Position numbers and translations under genes: made by a program. The notes beneath the pieces were generated by a model, which saw only the letters and a list, made by a program, of their open reading frames with translations, was not told the DNA's origin and searched no databases. Shown piece after piece: positions 34,480-45,862 of a stretch of 64,000 nt of DNA. The DNA comes from Theobroma cacao (lineage: Eukaryota; Streptophyta; Magnoliopsida; Malvales; Malvaceae): contig NC_030854.1 in the NCBI RefSeq assembly GCF_000208745.1, forward strand, positions 35,348,152 through 35,412,151, in the 5' to 3' direction. How positions within the stretch are numbered: the first letter of the stretch is position 1; the number at the start of each line of letters is the position of its first letter.

Positions 34480-37080
34480 CCTTTTTCATTCATTTAAAAT
34501 TCCTTTGCTCCCAGCGGGTCCACCATTGATGTTTGACTGTAAATGCTTGGATGTTGGACAAAGGCCATAAATGTTCAACACATCTCCTTGGTGTTTGAAC
34601 TACGAATCCCTAATTCAGATCTTAGAAACGTGAATTTATCCTTACTCAAACATTTTGTGAAGATGTCTGTAAGTTGACTATAAGCACTGCCGTGTTGAAC
34701 ATCAACCTCTTCATCTTTTACAGCCTCTCTAATAGCATGAACCTTCACTTTGATATGCTTTGTTCTACCATACTATATTGGATTTCTGGCAATCGAAATA
34801 GTAGACTTGTTATCAATAAACAGTATGGTTCCTTTCTTGTAGCTATAACCCAAATCATGAAAGACTTTCCTTACCAAACCACATGATTTGAGGTAGCTGC
34901 AGCAGCTATATATTCTACTTGTTGATGATTAAGCCACTATTCTTGTTTCTTGGAGTTTCAACTGAAAACAACCCTTCCCAAAGAAAAATAGTAACTAGTA
35001 GTGCTTTAGAGTCATCAGTACTCCCAGCCCAAGCACTACCACAAAAACCTATAAGTTCATCACTCCACGTCTTTTCAAATTTCAAACCAAAGTCAAATGT
35101 TCCTTTAATATACCTCAATACTCTCTTTGCAGCTGAGTAATGGTTCTATGAAGGTTGTTGCATAAATCTGGATAACAAGCTTGTTGAGTACATGATATAT
35201 GGTCTTAAAGCAGTGAAATAGAGTAAACTTCCCACAATGCTTCTGTAAATAGAACTTGCTACATTTGGAGAACCATCATCATGAATAGTTTTCAATTTGA
35301 TGCTAGTGGAGTATCAACATCCTTGCATTCCTCCATTTGAAATTTCTTCAGTAACTCTTTAGCATACTTACTTTGTTGTATGTAGATAAAGTCAGAAGTT
35401 TGAATAAACTGTAGACCAAGAAAATAACTCATTTCCCCTAAATCTGACATATCAAATTCATTCATCAACTTAGCTTTGAACTCCTTTAATAGTGACTCAC
35501 TTAAACCTGTAATGAGTAAGTCATCCATACACACAGAAATGACAAGCCTTTGTAAGTCTATAGAGTTACATACAAAGTATGCTCATTTGCACTTCTCTAG
35601 AACCCATGAGAAATCAATAAATATCAATCCTTTCATACCAGCCTTTGGGAGCCTGTTTCAAGCCATATAAAGCTTTAATTAACTTGCAATCCTTGCCTAT
35701 AGTACTTGGTGAAATGAAGCCCTCTGGTTGCTGAACATAGATGTCTTCATTTAGATAACCATTTAAGAAAGCAGACTTAACATCAAGGTGCCAAATTTTC
35801 CAACCTTTTTTTGTAGCCAAAGCAGTGATTAGCCTGATGGTGTCATGCCTTGCTGGTGCGAATGTCTCCAATAGTCAATTCCTTGAATTTGTGCATACCC
35901 TTTCGCTACAAGCCTTGCCTTGTATCTGTTATCCATCTGCATTAAGTTTGATTTTCTAAATCCATTTGACACCCATGATGTGTTGATCAGTAGGTTTGTC
36001 CACCAAGATCCATGTACCATTCTTCATGATTATCTGCATCTCCTCATGCATGGATTGCAACCGTTTTTCATTCCTAGCAACTTCAGCAATAGTTGGTTCA
36101 CTGATAGTCACATTGCATTGAGCATAAATATCTTGCAGTGCTCTGGTGCCTCTCACTACATGACTCTCATCTTCAATATCAGTTTCTTTTATAACTTGCG
36201 TATCAACGAAGCTTATATTTCCAGAATACTTAATAGTCAACTTCTCCTAATTCCATATAAAGTTCTCATTAAACTTGATATCTCTGCTAATGATGATCTT
36301 TTTTAAATCAACATTGTTCGTTTTGTATCCCCTTGACTTCTCACTGTAGCCAACACGAATGGTTGTCTGACTCTTCTCATCAGCTTTGTTCTTTTTTCAT
36401 AAGGGATCTTGATATAACCGATGTAGCCAAAAATTCTCAAGTGAGACATAGATGGTTTATAACCAAACAACATTCATAAGGAGTTTTATCTCCCAATGTG
36501 CTTGTTTGAGTTAGATTCAACAAATAATTAGCTGTATTTACAGCTTTTACCTAGAATGACTTAAGTAGTCATTTCTGAAACCATAAACACCTAGCCATCA
36601 ACATGAGTGTTCTATTCTTTCTTTCAGACACTCCATTCTGCTAAGGACTATAAGTAACAGTCAATTGATGGTTTATGGCAAACTGTGCTAGAAAACTCTC
36701 AAATTCTGTAGAAATGAACTCCTTGCCATTATCACTTCTGAGAATTTTGATAGAAAACTTTGCTTGATTTTCTATTAAACTTTTAAATTTAAGAAAACTC
36801 TCCAGGGCTTCAAATTTAAGCTTCAGAAAAAAGATCCAGTAGAACTTGGATATATCATCAATAAAAATGAGATAATAGTTGTTCCCACCCAGTGATAAGG
36901 TCTTCATTGGTCTTCTTAAGTCAGTATGTTCCAATTTTAGTTTCTCTGTAGCTTTTCACCTCCTTTTCTTCAGAAATGAAAGATTACTTTGTTTGGCTAG
37001 TTGACATATCCCACATACAACATCAAGTTTAGTAATTTTAGGCAACCTTTGAACAATGTCTTCTGAGTTCATCCTTCAGA
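34480..37080 (-). mobile_element. Ty1/copia relic, minus strand (integrase to RNase H)
   Basis: Read on the minus strand from 37080: integrase core (FIDDISKFYWIFFLK, SDNGKEF) at about 36934-36641, reverse transcriptase (HLDVKSAFLNGYLNEDIYVQ, LIKALYGLKQAP) at 35871-35614 and its catalytic MDD region (CMDDLLITG) at about 35530, then RNase H to about 34580 (YIKGTFDFGLKFEKT; TKHIKVKVH; QLTDIFTK). Stops and frame changes are frequent. No LTR was identified at either end. It belongs to a different copia lineage from the other elements in the window, judging by the RNase H and tether sequences. Confidence 0.9.
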
Positions 37081-37245
37081 GTAGCTTTTCTAGAGAAAAA
37101 GAAGCCATCAACAAAAGAAGAAAGCAAAGGAAATCGAAGAAGATTGAAGATTCGAAAGCTTCAAATCTTAGTTTCTCTCTCTACTTTTGTTCTTCTATCA
37201 CTTTCTTTGATTTGTATCGATGATTGATTTTCTTTGAATAATGTT

Positions 37246-37705
37246 TGATAATTTTATTTTATAGAATTATTTTAATCTCATATTGTTCTTAAATGTTCCT
37301 TAAATTTTAACTAGAATTTAGTTATTTTTTAATTAATTTATTTTTATTGAGTTATTTAATTTTATATTTATTTACTTTAATTTGATAATTATTTATTAGT
37401 TTTTATATTTTTATAAGATTTAAAAGAATAAGGCTTTATTTTGGAAAGAAAGGTTCTTTCAAAAAAAATTTTGGAAAGAAAGGTATTTGAAGGACTTAGA
37501 ATCCTGCTCGTACATGCTTCAGTATTTTGACCATAACTCTTACTCCAGATGGCCAAATGATTCAATTCTTGAGCTATTGAAAATCTAAGAAATAGAGCTA
37601 CAACTTTAATGCAGACCACGTTTCCCAGTTCTGCCTTGAAGACACAGAAAATCGCGTGGGAAGATGATTAGGCGTACTATTGCGGGAATGAAAATTTTGA
37701 AGATG
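37246..37705 (+). repeat. 5' part of an Athila/Tat-like LTR, plus orientation
   Basis: Starts tgataattttattttatagaat and matches the reverse complement of the first ~450 bp of the solo LTR at 48580-50010, including aattttggaaag, catgcttcagtattttgacc and cagttctgcctt. It stops abruptly where F-box sequence begins (about 37706-37712), so it marks a rearrangement breakpoint. Confidence 0.75.
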
Positions 37706-38146
37706 ATATTTAAAGAGTCACTATGCTTTGATGTGGAGACTGAATGCTTGATGCCAATGCCGATGCGAGAGCCAATAAGGTGGTATAACGGTTTTCGATA
37801 TTTTGGGGAGTCCAGAGGCTATTTGCATCTTGTAATTGGACGAAAGCCTGCTTGGCGTTTAATATTTCGGATTTACGAAATGCTAGTGGATTATTCGGAT
37901 TGGTTCATCAAGTATCGTATTGATCTTGAAGCCGAAATGCAAAGTTTCAACCTTATACCTTCTTATAGAAATTATAATACTTTCTGTCTGGTTGTGCGCT
38001 CTGATGATGACAAAGGAGATTCAGTGGTTGCTGTACTTGAAAGTGGTATGACACTATATTACAATTTCAGGGATGAGGAAATGGAGGTGATGGAAGTACG
38101 GATAGATGATCTTAAGGCATACTTTGAGACCCTCTCTTGTGTTTGA
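37664..38146 (+). pseudogene. F-box-associated domain fragment fused to LTR sequence
   Basis: A 160-residue open frame. The first ~16 codons lie in the LTR fragment; from about 37712 (KESLCFDVE) it encodes the C-terminal half of an F-box-associated protein (FRYFGESRGYLHLV, YEMLVDYSDWFIKYRIDLEA) of the family that includes Arabidopsis At5g07610-type proteins. The F-box half is missing; it survives at 58544-59280 in the duplicate. No promoter was recognised except the LTR itself. It is most likely a truncated gene, but the frame is intact, so a chimeric product is conceivable. Confidence 0.75.
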
Positions 38147-38552
38147 GAGTGCAACCACTTCAACCTTGTTGAATAATTCTACCGGTTTATAAGCTTTGAT
38201 GTTATATTATTGCAATGTTTTGGTACTGTTTTTTACAGTCCTGCTATTCTGTTCATCTTCTTATGTTAACTGTTCCCATTGCAAACTTGTAACAAAAATA
38301 ATGTTTATCAGTTTGCAAAGTTAAATGAATCTGGTTGCCTATTCCTTGTACATACTTAATTATTCAGTTCTATACATTGCTTTGTAGTAGTATTTTTTAA
38401 TCTCAATGTTTTACAACAGCTTAAATGGCCTCCAATTCAATCTAGAGGTCGTAAGTTACACCATTTTGTCTTGGTAGGACTATCAAGTAGTAAGAGGAAT
38501 TTCTCTAGTAAATTATGTCCTTTCACCTACAATCATTGACCTCGGCTTTCTA

Positions 38553-38712
38553 GCTGTTGCTCTTGCTGCTTTAAGCAGCCAGAATCCTGGTGTCATTACA
38601 ATAGCAATTAATGCAGAGTTTGGATCAGAGCCAGCCATTAATCCTGATCTTCTAGCCAAGGCCTTTTAAACTGGACAGAAAAATGGTGAAAAATCTTCAG
38701 TCAAAATTCTGA
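38553..38712 (+). pseudogene. GLP 3'-end fragment (GLP6)
   Basis: Encodes only the last ~50 residues of a germin-like protein ([23 protein letters not shown]). The upstream cupin motifs are absent. One extra T at about 38667 shifts the frame relative to the duplicate, and the Trp codon after the final Phe is TGA as in GLP2. Non-functional. Confidence 0.9.
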
Positions 38713-39112
38713 GGATAGCAACTGGGATGAATGCTTCTACCTTGCAGCTTATGTTGAATAATGTTTTACATCCCTTGTAATTGTAACAATTCTTTCTGAA
38801 ATGCAAAATAAAAGAGGTTCCTGGTGGACCTCTGCTTCTGTTGCAATCTGCTTCCAGATTGAACCCACATGTAAAAGATATATTTGGATTTGGAGTCTGC
38901 AAAATCTTTATTCCATTAGAGCTCTATAAAACAAATACAACAAGTACATCCCTTCTTCATAGATGAGAACTGAATGTTACCTAAAAGGAAATAAAAGGCT
39001 ACAATTCCAGAAAAACAAATCCTAACCAAAAAAACTGAAATCAAAATATAATGATTGATGAGAACTCAATCTTCGATGGTATGAACGTTTTGAAGCCACT
39101 GCAGAACCAAAT

Positions 39113-39557
39113 CTAAAAATGCTTGTAATAGCAATTCTGTCGAGACAGAAGAATTTGATAACCTTTGCCACGAGGGCACTTGACATGAAGGTCCCAACAC
39201 TTCCCAATATTCTCCACTCTCACAGCTTCTTCACAATCCAGCTCTCCATCATCCTACAACAACAAACTTGACATGTTAATAACCACTCATAAAATGCAAG
39301 CTAAATTGATATAAACCAACCATCTCAATTTGTCAAAACGTTTCAGAAATCAGAAGTTTGTTTCTTCACTAATTTCCCCAATTTTACCACCATTGATACA
39401 AAAAGCAAGTATCAAAAACTTCTTTTTCCTCAACAACTAGAAAGCGTAACCCTGAGAAAGAAAAGCAAACCTTTATTGCCTCAGTGGTGCACACATCTCC
39501 ATCTTCTCGCGTTGCCTCATCGCAACATTGACTCATCTGTTTCATCCGCTCCTTCAT
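39113..39557 (-). CDS. Small two-exon gene, copy 2 (75 residues, unknown function)
   Basis: Exons 39471-39557 and 39113-39253 join in frame across a GT-AG intron (gtttgc / ttgtag) to encode 75 residues. The N-terminal exon is charged (MKERMKQMSQCC...TEAIK). The C-terminal exon has DDGELDCEEAVRV, then WDLHVKCP and GKGYQILLSRQNCYYK, with three to four cysteines; this block looks conserved but I do not recognise a named family. No signal peptide or membrane segment. A 60-residue ORF (39517-39699) overlaps its start by 41 bases. Promoter sequence with a TATATATATAA box lies near 39806-39817. Of three copies this is the only one with an unbroken frame and normal splice sites. Confidence 0.6.
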
Positions 39558-39699
39558 TATCCTCAGCCTCGACCACCAACATACATAACAAAACGATAAC
39601 GTTGTTGAAGCTATCACGGTTGATGGATTCTTGGAGTTGTGGGTTATCTTCTTCTCGGAGTGGAACTTCAAAGTCTGGTTCTTGGTTCATTTCGCTCAT
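39517..39699 (-). CDS. Upstream small ORF of copy 2 (60 residues)
   Basis: Same acidic peptide as at 28992-29174 (MSEMNQEPDFEVPLREEDNP..., ending ETDESMLR), with about eight replacements, and the same 41-base overlap with the downstream frame. Either a small protein or a regulatory upstream ORF. Confidence 0.5.
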   Translation of the reverse strand: MSEMNQEPDFEVPLREEDNPQLQESINRDSFNNVIVLLCMLVVEAEDNEGADETDESMLR

Positions 39700-39805
39700 T
39701 GGTTATGCCTTTGTGGACTTTTCAAGATTTCAATCTTATTAGAGAGATCGTGTTTCCTGGTTGAAATGCAGGGGAGGAGGGAAAAGGTAGAGAAACTGTA
39801 AAGAG

Positions 39806-39817
39806 TTTATATATATA
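39806..39817 (-). promoter_or_regulatory. TATA region of small gene copy 2
   Basis: Minus-strand tactatatatataaactc, expanded by two TA units relative to copy 1; flanks are conserved with 28.8-28.9 kb. Confidence 0.6.
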
Positions 39818-40183
39818 GTAGAGCTTTAGAGGGGTGTGCTGATGATTCTTGAATCATGCTTGTGTGACAGTTGTCGTAATTGACAAGCCAATGAGGGAAT
39901 GGCATGTCAAATTCCAATAACCCCATGAAGGAAGAAAAACCAATTATGTGATGCATTCAGTTCCCTCGGTGAAGAAGGGGTGGGTCCAAACTAAAAACAA
40001 AATTGCATTATATTTACATAATAAAAATAAAAAAGGGGAAGGTTTACATAAGCCAAAGTACATAAGCAACCTCATTATTTTTATTTCAACACAAGAATTA
40101 TAAATTCAATGAAAGAAACATGTCCAACATTATCCAGAACGAGCTAGTAATACATTAAATTTCACGGGTATAGAAATATTCCT

Positions 40184-41040
40184 CTAGTTGTTATTCCACC
40201 AGAACCGAGACTGAAGTTGGTTTACGATATTCTTATCCAGCTGGAAGGCCTTTGCAAGAACTTCAGGATTGATGGCAGGGTTTGAGCCAAAGACAGCCTT
40301 TGCAATGGTGTTAATCCCTGGGTTTTGGCTGCTAAGACCAGAAAAGGCAACAGCATTGGTGTTCCCTATGTTGAACTGGAAGTGAATGAGACCAACTGGA
40401 AAAACGAAGACATCTCCAGGATATAAGACTTTGGTGATGAGACGGTTATCCGGGTTGGATGTAACAAAACCAACATAAAGTGTGCCCTCCACAACGACTA
40501 GGATTTCCGTGGCACGAGGGTGAGTGTGAGGGGGGTTTAGGCCACCATAGGGTGCATAGTCGACTCGAGCCAGAGATATGCCAAGAGTGTTAAGTCCGGA
40601 TATTTGTCCAACATTCACCAGAGTAACTTTTGATCCTAGTTGATTTGATGTGTTTCCTTGCTTGTTAAGCCCTGAAAAGAAGAAATCTTCCGCGTTCACG
40701 AGCTTTGGGTCCTTGCAGAACTTGCCATTAACAAAAACTGAATATAACAAAAAAAAAAAAATTATTACTTTGATACGGTTTTATGCAAAAAAATGAGAGA
40801 CATTTCTCAATTAATTTTCTCCGCTATTTATATGTCTTCAGTTTAGGTGTTGACCTGATTACACTAATTCCAAAGATATTCAAAAGAAAATGGGGATATA
40901 AAGAACAACATACCACCATTTTTGGTATCATTGATGGCTACACAGAAGTCCTGAAGAGGGCTGGGATCAAAGGCAGAGGCAAGTGAGGAGGCCAAAGCCA
41001 ACAGGACAAATGCTACAAGGATTTGAGCTCCTTTCATCAT
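40184..41040 (-). CDS. Germin-like protein, subfamily 1 (GLP3)
   Basis: Exons 40914-41040 and 40184-40737 join in frame (donor gtatgt, acceptor attcag). The first ATG (41040) is followed directly by a second (41037); starting at the second gives 225 residues with exon sizes identical to GLP1. An in-frame ATG at 41133 lies at the TATA box and is not credible. Signal peptide ends LASA before FDPSPLQD. Cupin ligands are H112, H114 and E119 ([10 protein letters not shown]) and H160 ([10 protein letters not shown]); both cysteines are present; the C-terminus SRFWWNNN is full length. Secreted, metal-binding cell-wall protein by family; enzyme activity not inferable. It is divergent from GLP4, with which it shares an intergenic region of about 1.3 kb. 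Confidence 0.95.
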
Positions 41041-41120
41041 TGTAAGGCAGCTTTCTTGATTATATTGTTCTATGTTATATTGCTCGGTGGGAGATGAGAA
41101 ATCTGGCTTGAGAGCATGCC

Positions 41121-41128
41121 TATTTATA
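41121..41128 (-). promoter_or_regulatory. TATA box of GLP3
   Basis: TATAAATA on the minus strand in ctataaataggcatgc, about 84-91 bp upstream of the start; same core as the other GLP genes. Confidence 0.8.
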
Positions 41129-41139
41129 GACAAATGTCA

Positions 41140-42270
41140 CTAAACAAGTCTATTCATTTTCATTCTTTAATTACTTTTTCAGAAACAAAAAATAAAAAAT
41201 AAAAAAATATGAACGATTTGCCAAGTCTGCAGCTACTCTTTACAAACTTTAAATCTGCTTCATAAAAATAAAGTGCTATCATAAAAAAGGTTTAGACCTA
41301 GAAATAAAACGGAAGTGCTTACATCAGTACATTGTGCAATGGAACTGGTCAATCTTGACACACCCAATTTTTTCTTGTTTATTTAACTTCTCTGTTCAAG
41401 AACAATTAATTATTTGCTCATCAATTGGTCAATCTCTGAACAGTTCCTAGTCAAGCATGGATATTCTACAAGAAATGTGTTTGAGCGTCCATGCACATCT
41501 CAGATCGAACCATGTCAACTAAGACAATGGATTCTATCCAGAGATATAAAACCCACAAGTCTTGAATCTTTCTAACAATTTTCTTGCATGACTGCTTCTA
41601 TAATTATGCATATGCCACTCGAATTATTTGAGTTCAAGGAGAAATTGTCCGGCCTTCAACAACAATTCCTGGAAATTGCTTTCACAATTGGAATAGTGCA
41701 CAAGAATAATAAAAGGAGAAGAAATCGAGAATAGAAAGACATTATATTAAAGTTTTAAATAATAGTTATTAAGCAACCAACAGAAGACAGAATCAATGCA
41801 TATTGATTACTCTCAACCAAGTGAAGATAAACCAACAATGGCAGTCTCTTCAAGCACCTATACTGTCAAACGAAAAACTTTTACCTTGGACTGTAAGAAT
41901 AAGAAATTAAGATGATGGAGCCTGAACAGTTAAGCTTAGCAGTGTATATGTCCATACATTACATTCCTGACAAGTGTTTACATGATCAGGTAAAATGTGA
42001 AAACCATGATTTCCAAATTAATTATAAAGATGGTAATGTAAGACTTGACTGTGAAACATGCAGAGTTTTATATTTGAATGAAATCAGCTGCACATAGTAC
42101 CTGCCCAGCTGCTAGCATCTTAGGTTCAAACACTGCCAAATGGCAAAGATTTTCATTTTGTTGACTTTATTTTTTATTGTAAGTTGTATGGCTGGAGTGC
42201 CCGCAGCCTTAGCAACGTTGGATTTGTTCTTATAGTCAACGAAATGAAAAGGCATAGACTAGTTCAAAGG
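41140..42270. other. Divergent intergenic region between GLP3 and GLP4
   Basis: Contains both promoters. A 61-residue open frame at 41912-42097 has no recognised domain. The GLP3-side ~350 bp recurs at 45.2-45.5 kb. Confidence 0.5.
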
Positions 42271-42278
42271 CTGCAATT

Positions 42279-42286
42279 TATAAATA
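42279..42286 (+). promoter_or_regulatory. TATA box of GLP4 pseudogene
   Basis: TATAAATA in ttataaataggcatg, 97 bp before the GLP4 start; the promoter core is retained although the gene is broken. Confidence 0.75.
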
Positions 42287-42375
42287 GGCATGATCTCAAG
42301 GAAAGCTTCTCATCTCTTCCAGAGTAATAAAACTTAGAAGAATTTAATTAAGCTAGAAATTACATTATTATAACT

Positions 42376-44853
42376 ATGAAAGGCGCTCATCTCCTCCTAG
42401 CATATTCTCTCTTGGCTCTGTCTTCCTCATTTGCCTATGCATCTGGTCCTAGTCCTCTCCAAGACTTCTGTGTAGCCAACGGTGATGTCAAGGATGTGTT
42501 GGTATATGCCATTGAGCCAATTGGATTGATTAAGAAATATATATATTGTCATTTAATGCATACTTAATCGTATAATTATATGTGATAGAGGTTTTCCTTC
42601 ACGTCAGTGCAATAATAAGAAGTTATTAAGTACTAATTGAATGAAGCCCATGGAACATAAAGGCTTAGCTAGAGAATTGTAAAGTTATTACAATTATGAT
42701 ATCAATATGCATTAAAGCCATGTTCCTAAAATTGTTCCTAGTCATTGTATTGTCAAGACAGGGCATTAACAATGCTAAAAAACTGGGTACATGTCAAGCC
42801 TCTTTATTTGGGAAGTAAGCAATCGATCTCATAGGTTAAAGTACATGGGATACTTGAGGATAACATGTAGGTGCTTGTTAAAGAACAAGTTCACTGAACA
42901 TGACCTGTTATGAGAACTCTATTTGGTATTTCACTCAAGTGTTTATGAAAAATATTCTCATGTGATAGTCGTCCAACTAGTCGTTGGACTTGAGACACCA
43001 AGTCATCTTGCATGGGGAATGACATAATTTGATGTTACCTTTACGAGTTTGGAAGCGACCAGATGCCTAAGCAAGGTGTTTTTGAGTATGTTATGAAGCA
43101 TGCGAAGGTGAATGAGTGATCAAGAGAGGATTCATCACCTCAAGCGATATGAGGGGATGTATCTCACTTGTTCTTAATTCTTGATTAACTTGTACAAAGT
43201 CTTTGGCCAAAACATGATGAATTTGAGGAAAGTTAGTTTCCTAAATTCATAAGTTAGTCATGATTATGAGAACTAATATGGAATGTCATAAGTGGACACC
43301 GAGCCATGCTTAATGACATATCTGAGATATTTGATAAAAGAACCGTATTGCACTGAGAGGCTTATCACTGAAGGGCTTTGTCAAATTCTTTAATTGACTC
43401 TTTAACATTTGGGTGGTAATGATGTATTGCTAGATGCCGCTCATGATCTATAAATATAAATTAATTATCAAATTGATATTTGATTATGATTTATATTTAT
43501 TGCCAACATGTTAGAAGTCTAATGGGTCACACACATTAAGTGACATAATTGAAATTAAATAAAGATAATTAATTAAGTTGGACTTAATTGAGAAAGACTA
43601 AAAGAAGTGAAAAATTAATTAAGTTCTCAAAGACTTAATTAAATTAAAATACAACAGTTGTATTTAGGGTTACAAATTAGTTTGACTATATAAATATGTT
43701 ATGTTAGCAAACTAAAGCTCTAAGCCTCTAACTACTTTCTAACCGTTTCATAAAATAAGAAAAAAATAGTCTTTATTTATCTGACTAAAAATAAGATTCA
43801 GCAAGAACTTTTTGTTTTTTTTGTTTTAGAAACAAAATTTGCTAACACAAGTAAAAATCCTACATTTGAAAAGATATTATTCAGTCACTGTGTGGATTAC
43901 TATTAGAGGCCAAACACTTGGGTGGCTGAAGATTTGATAAATCCTAAAGGTGAAGAAGCAAAGGCTTTGGATTTAATTGGTTCTTGATTACGATATTTAG
44001 AGTAAGGTATGTAATATTTAAATTTATGAATGTTCATAATTAATTTGAAAATTATATGAAAAAAACAAATATTGATCCTGTAAGATTCGACTGTTTCTCT
44101 GATTAAATAGTAGCTTATTTTTTTTGCTGCACTATATTTTTAATTTATTAATTATTTTTATATTTGAGCATGAGGTTGAATCCCAACAGGATAGTGGTAT
44201 GTTCTCTTTTTCTATGTTTTGAATGAAACTATCAGGACAGTCTCCAAGCGTAGGCATCATATCGAAATAACGTATTATTCTTCCCTTCATATATGCAGTG
44301 TTTGTTAATGGGAAGTTCTGCGAAGACCCAAAGCTTGCCAAAGCAGAAGACTTCACCGTTTCAGGGCTTAACGTCCCCAGAAATACATCAAATCCAGTGG
44401 GATCAACTGTGACTCCTGTCAATGTTGCCCAAATACCAGGACTTGACACTCTCGGTATCTCGTTGGCTCGAATCGACTATGCACCTAACGGTGGCCTAAA
44501 CCCCCCCTCACACTCACCCCCGTGCCACGAAGATACTAATTGTCTTGGAAGGCACACTTTATGTTGGCTTTGTTACATCCAACCCAGATAATCGTCTTAT
44601 CACACAAATCCTATACCTTGGAGATCTCTTTGTTTTCCCAGTTGGCCTCATTCACTTCCAGTTCAATGTGGGGAAAACCAATGTTGTAGCTTTTGCTGCT
44701 TTGAGGAGCCAGAATCCAGGTGTGATTACAATAGCAAATGCAGTGTTTGCAGCAAATCCACCCATTAATCCTGATGTTCTTGTCAAGGCGTTCCAATAGG
44801 ACAAGAATGTGGTGAAAAATCTTCAGTTAAAATTCTGGTGGGCTAACAATTAG
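42376..44853 (+). pseudogene. Germin-like protein pseudogene (GLP4)
   Basis: Exon 1 (42376 to about 42501) encodes a normal signal peptide and [12 protein letters not shown]. Exon 2 (44299-44853) encodes the cupin. Three defects are visible. The available donors (gtgttg at 42496, gtatat at 42502) leave the wrong phase for exon 2. A run of seven C at about 44503-44509 shifts the frame inside cupin motif 1. A TAG replaces a codon at 44797-44799, 50-odd bases before the ancestral end (FWWANN). The intron is about 1.8 kb instead of the 90-180 bp of the other GLP genes and appears to contain an insertion. Residual motif 2 ([10 protein letters not shown]) is intact in its own frame. Confidence 0.92.
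42700..44250. mobile_element. Probable retroelement-derived insertion in the GLP4 intron
   Basis: This stretch is absent from the other GLP introns. It has features common in plant LTRs: a TATA-like tatataaatatg at about 43688-43699 and a following leader-like region ending in ggtatgtaat (about 44006-44016). I found no protein remnants, paired ends or target duplication, so the class is uncertain and borders are rough. Confidence 0.35.
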
Positions 44854-45199
44854 AGCATATTATACTTGTAATATTTGTTGGAATAATGTTTTGATCTGTT
44901 TCCCTTATTATAGTAATATTCATCCTGAAAAAATAAAATAAAATAAAAGGGGAGGTTTTGCTTATGTAAGTCTCTCTGTATTGATTTGGTTTTGTTACAA
45001 TAAAATTGCAATTTGTTTACACAATTGGAATTTAATGTCAAGACATGTCTGGGTCTTGGTCATCAAGGAGCCATGCATGCAACAATGAATACTATTAATT
45101 ATATATATACATATATTTGCTCAGCTATTATTAATTATATTTGAGTCTTATATACAAACATAAATAAAGTTTCTCATTTTAAAATAGAATGTTACTAAA

Positions 45200-45465
45200 A
45201 TGTAAGGCAACTTTCTTGATTGAATTGTTCTGAGTTTTGTTGCTTGGTGAGAATTGAGGGCTGAGAAATGTGGCTTGAAAGCATGCCTAGAGCAGTCATT
45301 GAATAGGTCTATTCATTTTCCTTCTTTAATATATTTTTTTAGGGAAAAAAAACAAAAGGAATTAAGATTTGTCCTGTCTGCAGTGATTACATCAGTACAT
45401 TTTGTAATGGAACTGCTCAACTTTTACGTACCAAATATTTTCTTTGTTTATTTAACAATCTAAAG
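45200..45465 (-). pseudogene. Orphan GLP promoter/leader copy
   Basis: Matches the GLP3 upstream region 41041-41400 in order: gtaaggca.ctttcttgatt, aagcatgcct, aggtctattcattttc.ttctttaat, gtctgcag and attacatcagtacatt. There is no coding exon on its downstream side. In place of the TATA box it reads cctagagc, so the core promoter is lost. Confidence 0.8.
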
Positions 45466-45517
45466 CTTTGCATGGATATTAAAATAGCATTGTTTTGCTC
45501 TTCACATAAATAAGCAG

Positions 45518-45582
45518 TGTTTGTTAATGGGAAGTTGTGCAAAGAACCAAAGCTTTGCCAAAGCTGCAAAGCAGAAGACTTG
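45518..45582 (+). pseudogene. GLP exon 2 fragment (GLP5)
   Basis: After an acceptor-like aagcag, the first ~20 codons of GLP exon 2 are recognisable (VFVNGKLCKEPKL), nearly identical to GLP4 at 44299, with an extra base in agctttgcc. The rest of the gene is missing. With the adjacent orphan promoter it looks like a collapsed duplicate of the GLP3/GLP4 divergent pair. Confidence 0.85.
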
Positions 45583-45862
45583 CTCATTTTATTCTCCATG
45601 CCCTTATATTTATAAATAGCCCTTCCTTTTTTCTGAAAGGCAAGAAAAATCTTATTCCCCATATAGAAAGATAATAAATCCTGAAAAAGCATCACGTATA
45701 TGTCTAGGGACGGTTAAGGTTACTTAGACAGCATGAGAAGTGTGTGCCACACTTTGGTATTTCTTTTCTTCAGCCAATTTTATTCCTTTATATATATATA
45801 TATATATAATATCTTTGTGGTTCAAAGATCAAACACTTTGTTTTGGCTTTAATTATAATTTT

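Larger units (their letters stand above)
37712..39775. repeat. Segmental duplication copy 1 (partner 59279-61521)
   Basis: Holds the F-box C-terminal part, a GLP 3' fragment (plus) and the small gene copy 2 (minus). Over 38150-39250 the two copies appear to differ at only about six sites by eye. Copy 2 lacks about 370 bp corresponding to roughly 37757-38130 and carries an extra solo LTR. Confidence 0.93.

Noticed and set aside
41041..41133. Upstream in-frame ATG at 41133 extending GLP3
   Set aside because: It lies at or before the TATA box and would put 32 extra residues ahead of a normal signal peptide.
41912..42097. 61-residue frame between GLP3 and GLP4
   Set aside because: No family resemblance and no independent support.
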